NCBI GenBank assembly: GCA_903813345.2
Contig: CAIIXF020000008.1
Location: 3,357,341 to 3,421,340 of the forward strand
From: Owenia fusiformis
Lineage: Eukaryota; Annelida; Polychaeta; Sabellida; Oweniidae
DNA: 64,000 nt
Reading direction: 5' to 3'
In this document: piece after piece, positions 36,301 through 47,413 of the stretch
Layout of the letters: every line of letters begins with the position of its first letter
Numbering within the stretch: position 1 is the first letter of the stretch
The notes under the pieces: model-generated
Told to the model about the DNA's origin: nothing
Databases searched by the model: none
What the model saw: only the letters and a program-made list of their open reading frames with translations
Translations under genes and position numbers: made by a program

Positions 36301-39300
36301 TCGAAAAACATTCAAAATGGCCACCAGAAAACAAGATGGCCGCCCAAAAGTTAATCAGCTCTAGTACTTGATATCCTCTATCATGTGTGTAAATTTGAAG
36401 GAAATCCGATGAGCGGATTTTCTGAAATGGCGATGACAAGATTTTTCGAAAAATCTTCAAAATGGCTGCCAGAAAACAAGATGGCCGCCCAAAAGTTAAT
36501 CAGCTCTAGTACTTGATATCCTCTATCATTTGTGTAAATTTGAAGGAAATCCAATGAGTGGTTTTCCTGAAATGGCGATGACAAGATTTTTCGAAAAACC
36601 TTCAAAATGGCCGCCAGAAAACAAGATGGTCACCCAAAAGTTAATCAGCTCCAGTACTTGATATCCTCTATCATCTCTGCGAATTTTGAGAAAATCTGAC
36701 GAGCAGTTTTTCTTAAACGGCGATGACAAAAAGCGGGACGATCACGACCACGATCACGACCACGATCACGATCACGACCACGACCACGACCACGACCAGT
36801 ATGACGACTATATCCCACCGATGATGTGATAAAAAGACACAGTATGTGCACTGGGGATGAACTGGAAACGAAGACATGATGTCTCCGTTCCAGCATGACT
36901 GAAATTCATGACTGACACTATGGCATATTTTACTTGCAACGAAGACGTTGTTCATTTTTGCTGTAGTTATATCCTATGTAGGGTCACATTTGCACTTTGA
37001 AACACATTGCAGATGTGTTGGAGGCGATGGACTTTTTTGTGACTGCGCGACCACTTTACTTCGTACAATGAGATATCATTTAAATGTGAAACTGCCGTCT
37101 TCTTTTCTCTGAAAAACTGTCTTCGTTTCCTGCCTAATCAAGGGCATTGGTTTGCAATAATTCAAACATTTACTTTCTGTATTGTAATCATTTTTCGAAA
37201 CCGGAACCGGAATGCATTACACACTGGTCAAATGTTAAGTTGAAAGGAGGAGGAGTTGTTTGTTCAATGGATTGCTTTAAAACATTTTATTGACTACGTA
37301 TTACACCATATAATTCCAATTATTTCTATCTATGGATTAACACCCAGGTTTTTTAATTTCAAATTTTGAGGGCTGGGAATCCTTGAAAATGAGAAACATT
37401 TTTTGGGATTATATGGTGCAATTTTATTGTCAATAAAATGTTTAAAAGTGTATTGATGGTTTTTGGGATGAAAAACATAAGCGAAATGAATGAAAAAATC
37501 GAGGAAACAAAAAGTCTTAACTACCAGAAGTTCGGCCATGCTGAAACGAAGACACAATGTCTTTCTTTCCAGTTTACCCCCAGTGAAACGTAAAATGCAA
37601 TTATTCAGCGTACAGTGTGTTCAAAAAATGCAACCCAAAGAAATCGCTATATCTTAGAAATACTGGTTCAATTATCTTCATATTTTCAGGAAATGAAGAA
37701 GAGACTGTGTATGTGTAGCTCCTGTAAATGGTTAGTTGTAAAACATGATCCCTTGGACACCTACTCAAAAGACAGTTGTACTAGGAAAATACGAAAAACG
37801 CAGTCAGGGGTGACTGCAACCGCAAAAAAACTAAATAACTTCCCAACCATAGTGTTTTGGCTCTTCAAATTTTGCACAAATCATCCTCATTCACTTAATG
37901 GTGAATCTGTAGAGTGAAATCAAAATCACTACAGGGACTTTACAGTCATGGTCGAAATGATTTCAAATCGCAGTCAAACGCCCTGGTTCAGGCAGACTAA
38001 AGAAGGCATTTTGACCATGACTGTAAAGTCTCTGGGGTGATTTTGATGAAACTCCACAAATTCACCACATATTGAATTAGGATAATTTGAGCCAAATCTG
38101 AAGTGCCAAAACACTATGATTAGAAAGTTATATGGTTTTATTGCTGTGGCAGTCACCTCGGACTGCATTTTCATATTTTCCAAGGACATCTGTCATTTGA
38201 GCAGGTGTCCAAGGCATCATGTTTTACAACTTACTGACAACAGGAGCTATACATGAAAAAATGAACATAATTGAATTAGTATTTTCCAAGATAAAGTGAT
38301 TTTCCATAAGCATTTTTCGTATTTTGCTAGTACAACTGTCTTTTGAGCAAGTGTCCAAGACATCATGTTTCACAACTACAGCCTTCTCTTTCTTCCCAGA
38401 AAATATGAACATAATTGGATTTAGTATTTTCAAAGATATAGCGATTTCTTTAGGCTTCGATTTTTTGAACACCCTGTATTAGACAAGTTACATAACAGTA
38501 ATATCGGTGTATAAGAAGAGACACGGCAAGTGGATTTAGAGCTAGTAATATTCATGTCGTTTTTGACAACTGCGAGGAGAGGTACAAAGTTAAAATGAGA
38601 GTAATGGTCAACCAAGTTATCGTTTATCAGAAGTGCCATTGAAAAAGAAAAAATTACTACGACATCCTGTATAGATGTAGTATCTGAATTATTAAATTGT
38701 GCAGTCTAGGATCAGAAATAAAGAGGAGGTTCGCGTTCACAACATAAATACAACATACACGGTATCTAAGTAAGTACTTACATCGACTGAATCCTCCCAC
38801 TAAAATACAAATGTGAATTATATATTTAATGTTCGGTGCAATGACTGAAAATCTCATTTATGTAAGTCAATTCTTTCGAAAAACCATAATAGTCTTAGGT
38901 ACAATATTAGTGGAATTCTGAACCTTTGAACCAAGATTCAAGATTCAAGATTCAAGATTTTATTGTGTTTCAAACCAAACACTTGGTTTCCTCACAAAAT
39001 CAATTACAAGACATTTACATATAATTATACAGTTAAAAAAACAACATGCATTGTTTCACAAATACCATACTAATTACTTTAATAGCTGACCTCATTTTCT
39101 TGCGAACATTTCGTATTAACTTTATAATTGTTTAGTAGACATGTTCTAATGTCTCATGAGCAATTGTAATGGTGCCCAAGTAGTAAGAGATATTTTATTT
39201 TCATACTGTAGCGCCACCTATTTAATTTAGGGATGTACGGTTTCGTTGTCGAAAAATCGTTTTACCCGCAATTTGTTGGAAAGCTACTATTCAAGGTTCT

Positions 39301-42035
39301 CAAAGGATGGGTATCGATATGGTGAACTTTTTAAACACATGTCAATTTAATGGTCATATTTTGAAAGGTAACAATATGATTTGAAATAAATAATATATAC
39401 TTTTCTCTATAATTGTTTTAGAAAACACACCAGACAATTCTTTTGTTTTTGGTATCATATGTTGGGAACGAAATGAAACATCTATCCGGACATCATTGGA
39501 ACAAAATGACATAAACACAACGTGTTTGGGTCTCTCAATATTGTAATTGTACAAAGAAAAGTTTGTTTGATTTCAAAAAGTATCTTATTAATGAAATAAA
39601 ATGTTTATCTTAATTTTTATCTATTTTGGGGGTTTTTGTTTTAATTTTTTAAATATTTTTGGTAAAATCAACCAGAATTTCCAACAATCAGTCAAAATTA
39701 AATAAAGGATCGTATTTTTACAGAATGTCTTCAATAATAGGTTTAAGAGAAAAAACATTGTTGAATTAGTTGCTTAATAATGTTTTAAAAATATATATTC
39801 AGAGGGCATGTCTTATCGTTTACAAGAGCCACATGCAATCAAACGCCTTACATGTCTCTTTCGGTGTTACTGCTGCTCACATTTTCTGATGAGTATAGGG
39901 GTGTCCAAAAAGTGAACCTCATCGACTGGCTATATTTCCCGTATAACCTGCAGGAATCCATTCATATTTTGAAATGTTGCAGAGAAATGTCTTAAGTTTT
40001 TTGTTGGTACCATACATTTTTCTTAGTCTGGAAAGACTGAAAATGGCTTAAATGTGAACTTCAACATCCGCGATTCTTCAACCCTTAAACACCATTCCCC
40101 TGACAATGTTTTAGCCGCAGTCTGAAAGACATAATATTTTCTGACTTTATTTTGTTTGGAATCCTGCACATTATGGTGTTAAAACTAGCATCCGACCTCT
40201 GATCGTTACAAAGTTATCGTGATAAAAAAAATGTTCCAAGTTTCCATAGACGAAAATATTTTCCAGTGAAATCGCAACATACCCCTATATGGTCTTAAAA
40301 ATATCAATATCCCCATTGATCTTGAACCAAATCTAATGAAATATGACTCAAAACACTATATATTGAATGTTCTTTTGATTTTTGTATAAGATATCTATAT
40401 GAAGCGCTTCTCAGATTCTCGGTAACAGGGGCCAAATTTGCCCCCTTTATACTAACTATTTGTGAAGGTAACATGCCCCTTACCTGTTGCTTGGTTAAAG
40501 CTGCTTCAAAATAGTCAATGAAACTATGAAATGTGTTTTCTGTTCAAAGAGTATCCCATGTGCCAAATCGTAGGGTTTTAAACTTTTATCTCTCACAAAA
40601 ACCTGTTTTAAGATCGTGTGTTCCAACAATTTCCGTGAATAATATTCTTGGTAAGAGTTTGCACAATATCTAATTTTCAAAATTTAAGACTGAGAATAAA
40701 TTAATAATAAATTATCAACAAAATTTTAGTTCTTTTTCTACAACATGTAATAACATGAGCTGATTCTCGCATGTATTTAAAGGGTTCCGATTAGTATCCC
40801 GTATAAAAACAATATGGCGGCTCCAGGCGAATCAACTGGATCAGTCCATTTTTAAGAAATAAGGGGAGTTCTGTAAAATCCAGTTTATTGAAATTGTCTT
40901 TGAGATAAAGTAATCCGTTTATAATGATTTTGAAAACGTTATCCAAAGAGTGATTGCGTTCAAATAATACATGTACAACAGCCAATATAAATTATTGTAT
41001 TAGAAAACCGGTTTGTCTTGCTTTGTTTCATTTGTAGGATATTTCATATGCCAAGCTGTGTGCTATAACGTTATGGGGAAATTTAGATGCCAATTTTTCC
41101 TTATTATACACAAATAGAAGATCCTGAAACTTCACCCATAAATGTGGAATTGATTTGTCAAAATAAAAATCACCCTTTTATAAATGTGTGACGATCTATA
41201 ATATACTTATGCTATATAACAGTTAGAGGTGTTGACACAACGACCTCGAGCCTGTGAACCCTTGAGTATTATTCCGGGATCGGGCCTTTTATACTAAACG
41301 GTGAGCAACACCAGAAACGAGCGTTCGATTAGCTAAACGATATGCGTCACCCTTTAAGAAAATATATAGCCTGTTGCAGTGGTTCAGTAAGTCAAGGAAG
41401 AGCAACAAGTCCTCCTTTATTGATCGTTGACCCCTGCCGATGACAGTCTATATCTCAAAACGTATTAAGACTCATTGTCCAAAAAACTACCATAATTTTA
41501 GCATATATTATTCTTATATAAAAAACTGATTCATTGATACCATTTACATCACCAATATTGAAGAAACAATTCAAAATGTCCATGTAATGAATACAAAATT
41601 TGTTTGTATTATAGCGTTAAGTTTATAGCTTAGAAACATAAAGCAAAATTTATTTCATATAATTTTCTGAAGCATCTTGTACTCCAAATTGTAAAAAAGG
41701 GAATTTAGTTTTAACTAATTTTTTGACCCCATCTGATGACAAACATAACTCAGCCCAAAATCTATTGAACGGCTATAATAAAAAAGACAATACTGGACAT
41801 GCATTGTTTGGGTATGTAAATATAAGGTAAAATATCGATGCGCTATATTGTGTTACCAGCTCCTTAATTAGACTTCCTAGGAATTTCATACCATGGACTA
41901 TTTGACCGATTTACTAAGGCCTGATACAAATACTATTGAAGTAAGTATTTATGTTTATAATTATTAATAGTACTTACATCTCCCAACTACTGCATTTGTT
42001 CCAACCAAGATCAGGAAGATCAACGGACGCCACAT
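30036..42035 (-). CDS. Secreted chitin-binding (CBM14-like) plus VWA domain protein, 7 exons, 328 aa
   Basis: Seven phase-compatible exons give an uninterrupted 987-nt CDS. Residues 1-18 (MWRPLIFLILVGTNAVVG) form a signal peptide. Residues 45-93 hold six cysteines (46, 59, 64, 74, 87, 93) with the spacing of a peritrophin-A/CBM14 chitin-binding module. Residues 113-320 form a von Willebrand factor A domain: DLVFVVDMSYS gives MIDAS DxSxS (119, 121, 123), GTATHLAL the conserved Thr, and MTDG the Asp (224). There is no transmembrane segment, so an extracellular protein is expected. VWA plus chitin-binding combinations occur in Pif-like shell matrix proteins of molluscs and brachiopods, but there the VWA usually precedes the chitin-binding modules; here the order is reversed and the protein is short. 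A role in chitinous extracellular matrix is inferred. Junctions are by eye; further 5' UTR exons may lie upstream (an AG sits 1 nt before the ATG). Confidence 0.82.
30871..30993 (-). CDS. VWA/chitin-binding gene, exon 6
   Basis: MNPRKGTATHLALRETREAM holds the conserved VWA Thr region. 41 codons, phase 0 at both ends. Confidence 0.9.
31083..32087 (+). mobile_element. Degraded mariner-like element in VWA gene intron
   Basis: TIRs CAGTGTGTCTCAAAAAATGT and its inverse extend about 100 bp, flanked by TA. The plus strand keeps a transposase remnant, DWPPGSSHFTPLIF (about 31505-31546), like the mariner WPPxSPDLTPLDF motif with the key Asp lost. No long ORF. Confidence 0.8.
32396..32582. mobile_element. 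Palindromic MITE, copy B, abutting a splice donor
   Basis: Arms GTGAATGCAACTTTCGGCTG and inverted GCCGAAAGTTGCATTCGCGA, about 50 bp each. The right end lies next to the exon 5 donor of the VWA gene (GT at 32587-32588). Confidence 0.75.
32589..32806 (-). CDS. VWA/chitin-binding gene, exon 5 (VWA start, MIDAS DxSxS)
   Basis: GIDLVFVVDMSYSISPDNK is the first VWA strand with the DxSxS metal-binding motif. A palindromic MITE ends about 8 bp beyond its donor site. Confidence 0.9.
33581..33754 (-). CDS. VWA/chitin-binding gene, exon 4 (CBM14-like module)
   Basis: One symmetric (phase 1-1) exon holds all six cysteines, e.g. CKYRLCQNKVYKTFPC, a classic exon-shuffled module. The acceptor at 33755-33756 is preferred over an AG 7 nt further into the exon because only the former keeps phase with exon 3 and retains the first cysteine. 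Confidence 0.8.
34135..34191 (-). CDS. VWA/chitin-binding gene, exon 3
   Basis: 57-nt exon, phase 1-1, encoding a linker PSRSRNGVQSDISSYANR between signal peptide and cysteine module. TTTTAG acceptor and GTAAT donor. Confidence 0.65.
34528..35513. mobile_element. TIR element, about 985 bp, in VWA gene region
   Basis: Ends AGCTGTCACA and TGTGACAGCT, with inner inverted blocks (GAATTCTGAGCAATTTCTTT and AAGTATAC). The arms are about 130 bp and diverged. No transposase is recognised; target duplication unclear. Confidence 0.6.
35700..36726. repeat. 145-bp satellite, about 5 copies
   Basis: Units start near AAAACAAGATGGCCGCCCAA and contain TACTTGATATCCTCTATCAT and CTGAAATGGCGATGACAA. Unit junctions are near 36183, 36328, 36473 and 36618. 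The first copy is split by the MITE at 35735-36067; the last is diverged and runs into a hexanucleotide repeat. Confidence 0.9.
35735..36067. mobile_element. 333-bp GC-rich MITE inside the satellite
   Basis: Ends CAGGGGCGGATCTGG and CCAGATCCGCCAGTG, flanked by GCTCT on both sides (35730-35734, 36068-36072). Uninterrupted satellite units show the empty site. The interior has long G/C runs and GGCCC/GGGCCC words. Confidence 0.85.
36738..36799. repeat. Hexanucleotide microsatellite (CGACCA/CGATCA)n
   Basis: About 10 units mixing ACGACC and ACGATC at the edge of the 145-bp satellite. Confidence 0.85.
37613..38476. mobile_element. Foldback mariner-type MITE (864 bp)
   Basis: Ends CAGTGTGTTCAAAAAATG and TTTTTTGAACACCCTG, flanked by TA. 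The two arms (about 400 bp) are inverted copies sharing AAGAAATCGCTATATCTT and CAAGGCATCATGTTTTACAA, meeting near 37980. The right arm has an internal duplication. Confidence 0.85.
38782..38799 (-). CDS. VWA/chitin-binding gene, 18-nt microexon 2
   Basis: A TTTTAG acceptor and a GTAAGT donor flank 18 nt in phase 1-1 (LGGFSR). Skipping it would keep the frame, so its use is not certain. Confidence 0.45.
38935..39040 (-). mobile_element. Retroelement 3' end with (ATCTTGA)n tail
   Basis: The minus strand reads AACACAATAAAATCTTGAAT followed by repeats of ATCTTGA, a simple 3' tail typical of non-LTR elements. Only the tail region is recognisable. Confidence 0.4.
39050..41970. other. Intron 1 of VWA gene, no exon seen
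   Basis: AT-rich. A one-sided GGGGTGTCCAAAAAGTGAAC (39899) looks like a mariner-type end, but no partner was found. Confidence 0.35.
41978..42035 (-). CDS. VWA/chitin-binding gene, coding exon 1 (signal peptide)
   Basis: ATG followed by a hydrophobic run RPLIFLILVG, ending in phase 1 at a GTAAGT donor. An AG one base before the ATG may be an acceptor for an upstream 5' UTR exon. Confidence 0.75.
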
Positions 42036-42088
42036 TCTATCAAATACATTCCAATGAGGAAATAACAAAGGTTGATCATTTCATATTA

Positions 42089-42687
42089 CATGGTGTCAAA
42101 AAACAACGGCACCCCCTCTACAGCAAAAATGTTACATACCTCATTTGAAAGATTATGCTGGAGTTATGTGCATCATCAAACTTATATTAAAAAAGCTGCA
42201 TTGTTTGCTACCTCAGTACTTTGTATGCTACTCTGTTACTGGTTTAAGTCAAATCTTCAGAAAGTGGAATATGAAAGAACTCACCCAGATGTCAACTGCA
42301 CTGAACATATGGGTTCAGTTCGGAAACACAGGGTATAGGAATTGATGGTCAAAGAGCCTCTTGAAAGTAGATACAGTAAGAATGTAATTGTGAAGAATAC
42401 TATATCTAGTATGATTCGAGGAAAGTGCTTGGGGGATTATGCAATGCTACACCTTTATCTGAATTTCTATTGAAATCACATCCGTCCAGATAAGTTGCTG
42501 TTTGAGCAGCAACTGATGGTCATACCAACTATTAATAATCAGCTGTAAGTCTTTAAAATTGTATGATATCTAGCTGAAATTTCTCAGGTAACTTCAGAAT
42601 TAAATTGTTCCAAAATGAGATATGATACACCATGTAACATTAAGCAATTTTGGCTGTAGAGGAGATGCCGTTGTTTTTGACACCCTG
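42089..42687. mobile_element. 599-bp mariner-type TIR element just upstream of VWA exon 1
   Basis: Ends CATGGTGTCAAAAAACAACG and the near-inverse CGTTGTTTTTGACACCCTG, flanked by TA. Arms of about 50 bp or more include CTACAGC. The short ORFs inside match nothing. It starts 54 bp before the ATG of the VWA gene. Confidence 0.8.
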
Positions 42688-43639
42688 TACATCATTAGGA
42701 AGGTAGAAGGCGGAATGTTGTCTAACTGAGCTCATTACTCATTTTTGCACTGGGTTCATTAAATGAAGAAGCATTGTACTTTCAAATTAAGCGAATGATT
42801 AAACTATTAATTGACATTTGTATCATGTTACCATTTGTCTTGATAACCATCTAGATTATAATGCTGCAAAATCCAGTATTGTGGATCTGTCATATTACTA
42901 ATTTATGTATGATATAATAATCATCTCTAAATCTAATATTTACATGCCGTCTGATAGGACGACATTTTAATAATTAACGAATCTCTGTTCACCTCCGCTT
43001 GTGAGCTCGAAACTTGCTGAAAAATAACATCAATAAATGAACCGGTCTTATCACAAAAATTAGAATTGTGCTACAGAGCCAAAAATGTGCCCAAGATTTA
43101 GAGGAAAATGTGTTAAATTCAAATCCGACTTTTTGGTCTATAGTGCTGTCCCCAGCTCCGATTTCGGTGATCGGCTAGTAAAAAAGGTTTGAGGGTATCA
43201 TTTTGTTCCAGACACTCTCTAGAGTAAATTATCTTAACTTGAGTAAAAATGTGTGGTAAGTAAATTCGCTATGGGCAGTTAAAGAGGCGCCATCTATTCA
43301 TTTTCAAACAGGGGGTAGGGGTATAAAATAATTTTTAACACATTTCAATAGTAAAATGACATTGAAATACTAATAAAATTTTATCAAAAACATTATTTAC
43401 AATCAGTATGAATTTTCTTGTGTGGATTAGGGTGAAAATAAGGGCATATCTTGAAATTCACTACAGGGGCGCCACCTATTTTCATACTTCTACCACGTGT
43501 AATAACTTATTTTAGATTCGTTAAGGTACGAAATGTATTGAAAAAATTCATTCTGAAGGACCTATATATGTTCATATCACATACTTAAAATTGGATCAAT
43601 AGCTTTTGTACTGGCGGAGAAAAAAATTATTGATATTTA

Positions 43640-44700
43640 AAATTGTGGCATCATGCAGGATAGGGGTGACCATATCTCATATTATTAACTTCCAAAATAT
43701 GGAGCATATGTATCTCAAATGTACTCAAAATGGTGTATGTACTCTTGCTTTGTCATAATATTACTAATAAGAAGTAGAAAAATGATTGTACATTTTAAAA
43801 AATATTAATTCTCATTTTGGCTTCTGACGTCCCAGGGGTGACCATATCTCACCTTAATAACTTCCAAAATATGGAGCATATGTATCTCAAATGTACTCAA
43901 AATGGTGTATGTACTCTTGCTTTGTCATAATATTACTAATAAGAAGTAGAAAAATGATTGTACATTTAAAAAAATATTGATTCTCATTCTGGCTTCTGAC
44001 GTCCCAGGCGTGACCATATCTCACCTTAATAACTTCCAAAATATGGAGCATATGTATCTCAAATGTACTCAAAATGGTGTATGTACTCTTGATTTGTCAT
44101 AGTATTACTAATAAGAAGTAGAAAAATGATTGTACATTTTTAAAAATATTGATTCTCATTTTGGCTTCTGACGTCCTAGGGGTGACCATATCTCACCTTG
44201 ATAACTTCCAAAATATGGAGCATATGTATCTCAAATGTGCTCAAAATGGTGTATGTACTCTTGCTTTGTCATAATATTACTAATAAGAAGTAAAAATAAT
44301 AATTGTACATTTAAAATAATATTGATTCTCATTTTGGCTTCTGACATCCCAGGGACGACCATATCTCACCTTAATAACTTCCAAAATATGGAGCATATGT
44401 ATCTCAAATGTACTCAAAAAGGTGTATGCACTCTTGCTTTTTGTCATAATATTACTAATAAGAAGTAGAAAAGTGATTATACATTTCAAAAATTTTAATT
44501 TTAGCTTCTTACGTTCCTGGGTAATCATATCGCACCATATAATAATAACTTCTAAGATACGTAACATATAATCCTCAAATATTCTCAGAAAAGTCCTGTC
44601 TTTTTCATATTACTAATGAAATGTAGAAAAATGATTGCATTTTTTTTAAATTTTTTATTTTAGCCTCTGGTGTCCCAGGGGCTATCTCACCTTGATAACT
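43640..44700. repeat. Tandem 160-170 bp units, left arm of foldback
   Basis: About five units with ACTCAAAATGGTGTATGTAC and CATAATATTACTAATAAGAA. The inverted set lies at about 45720-46560. Confidence 0.85.
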
Positions 44701-46827
44701 CTCACGATATGCAACTTATGCATCTCAAATGTGTGCTCAAAATGGTATAAATATAGTCTTGTTTTGTCATATTTATTGAGAATCATGAAATCAACAGATC
44801 AGAATCAATGGATTTTGACTGTCTCCTCTACAGCTACATATAATTCAGGGCAAATAATATTTGCTTTCAAATATTTGCATCTGCTCCCCAAACACCCTTT
44901 ACAAGTACAATGGATGAGATTATTCCCTTGCATACAATGGACCCAACATCTTTTGTAATCCATAAAGGAATCCTTTTAGCCTGTCAATAGTGGGAGTACT
45001 TTACTCCATTTATGAAGTAATGGCAACTGCTAATGTAAGGTGTTAATATGTTATCCTGTGGCCTGCAATATATGCACCTTGGATTATACACTGAATTAAG
45101 GGATTTTGAGTATGTAAAATATGGGAAAAGGAGCTCTTTGTAATGATAAATCTTTCTAGCCACATTAACATTCTCTAGTTTGCATGTTTGTCATACATCA
45201 TACATTGATTGTAATTAAATATTAATATATGATTGTGATGTCCCATACTTCTAGGGTCCCAAAGAAGAGCTTAGCTTTTGGAACAATTGCATTATTCTTG
45301 GCACGGTAGGCCATACAGTGAATACAATTGTTGAGATTGGGCAATAACAATATAGCACAACATGACAAACCATGCATTGAGAATGTCAATCAGGATTAGA
45401 AGTGACTTATCGCCCTTGTAATTTAGCAGTGGGGCAGTTTGGTGTATGTTTGGGCATAAATGCGCCTTTTAGGCCTAATTTTTCAGGATGTTTTCAAAAT
45501 TTCGGGTCAGATTTGGGGTTAAGGGGCCAATTTTTGTAAATGAGGCTAGGCTACTCACACTACTGATAGGCTACCAGTATACAAAAGATGTTGCATCCAA
45601 GGCATGCAAAGAATTATCGTCCATTGTTCCTGTAATATAAGGAGTGTTTGGGGAGAAGATGCAAATATTTGAAAGTAGATCTTATTGTCTCTGGGCTATA
45701 TGTAGCTGCACCCTTCAGGGGAGACAGTCAAATCCATAAATTCTGAACTTCTGATTTCATGAATCCAATAAATATGACAAAACAAGACTATATTTATACC
45801 ATTTTGGGCACACATTTGAGATGCATATGTTGCATATCGTGAGAGTTATATCAAAGTGAGATATAATTGCCCCTGGGATGTCAGATTCGGAAGCTAAAAT
45901 GAAAATTTCAATTAAAAAAAGGTGTAATAATTTTTTTACATCTCATGAATAGCATTATGACAAAGCAAGACTATATGCCCCATTTTTGGTATATTTGAGT
46001 TGTATATGTTACATAATTTTAGAAGTTATTCAGGGACGTCAGAAGCTAAAATTAAAATTTTTTAAATGTATAATCATTTTCCTACTTCTAATTAGTATAA
46101 TATTATGACAAAGCAAGAGTACATACACCATTTTGAGTACATTTGAGATACATATGCTCCATAATTTGGAAGTTATTAAGGTGAGATATGGTCACCCCTG
46201 GGACGTCAGAAGCCAAAATGAGAATTAATATTTTTAAAAATGAGCAATCATTTTCCTACATGTTATTAGTAATATTATGACAAGACAAGACTATATACAC
46301 CATTTTGTGCATATTTGAGATACAAATGCTCCATATTTTGGAATTTATTAAGGTGAGATATGGTCACCCCTGGAACGTCAGAAGCCAAAATGAGAATTAA
46401 TATTTTTTAAAATGTACAATCATTTTTTTTACTTCTTATTAGTAATATTATAACAAAGCAAGAGTGCATACACCATTTTGAGCACATTTGAGATACATAT
46501 GCTCCATATTTTGGAAGTTATCAAGGTGAGATATGGTCACCCCTGGGACATCAGAAGTATGTGGTATGAACATATATAGGTCCTTTAGAATGATTTTTTT
46601 CAGTCCATTTCGTACCTTAACAAATCTAAAATAAGTTATTACACATGGTAGAAGTACGAAAATAGGTGGCGCCCCTGTAGTGAATTTCAAGATATGCCCT
46701 TATTTTCACCCTAATCCACACAAGAAAATTCATACTGATTGTAAATAATGTTTTTGATAAGATTTTATTAGTATTTCAATGTCATTTTACCATTAAAATG
46801 TGTAAAAAATTATTTTATACCCCTACC

Positions 46828-47413
46828 TAGTGGTGTCAATTAACCGCTTGAGCATTAACCGGTTAACCGGGGGTTTTTACCGGTTAAAGTCGGTTAACCG
46901 GCGGGAAATTTGAACTGATAATTTCAAATGAAATCTTCATCTTCGATCTTGAAAGTTGAAAAAAATTGGAAAAATGATATATCGGCGTTTATTTTTTACG
47001 TTCGTCAAGCTTTACTCTATTCTATGTAAGTAAGCGCGGGAAAGCAATGTGGCAGGGATTAAAGTTGCTGATTGGATATTTGTAAGGAATTATCGGACCT
47101 ATCACATGTATGAGTAGCTCACATGAAACTGACGCTTGAAAAACAAACAGATTAAAATGCAAAGTAAGCGCGGGATAGCAATGTGGCAGGGATTAAAGTT
47201 GCTGATTGGATGTTTGTAAGGAGTTATGGGACTTATGACATGTATGAGTAGCTTACGTGAAACTGACACCATAAAACCAAACGGATTAGCATGCAAAATA
47301 GGCACGGGAAATAACAGAATTATACACGGTCAACTAACCGCCCATAAAAACACAGACCGGTCAAGGCATTATCGGCGGTTAACCGGTTAACCGGTTAATA
47401 CTTGACACCTCTA
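46828..47413. mobile_element. hAT-like MITE (586 bp), nested
   Basis: TIR TAGTGGTGTCAA / TAGAGGTGTCAA with an 8-bp duplication CCCCTACC (46820-46827, 47414-47421), as in hAT elements. Subterminal TTAACCGGTTAACCGG repeats. Two tandem copies of about 136 bp (from about 47027 and 47163) make up the core. Confidence 0.9.

Noticed and set aside
35913-36729. ORFs with repeated FLQIYTHDRGYQVLELINFW
   Set aside because: 145-bp satellite units, not a multiple of 3, so the frame shifts at every unit; not a protein.
43887-46690. Short ORFs repeating LHILEVIKVRYG-like peptides
   Set aside because: They come from the tandem units in the foldback arms and are open on either strand by chance.
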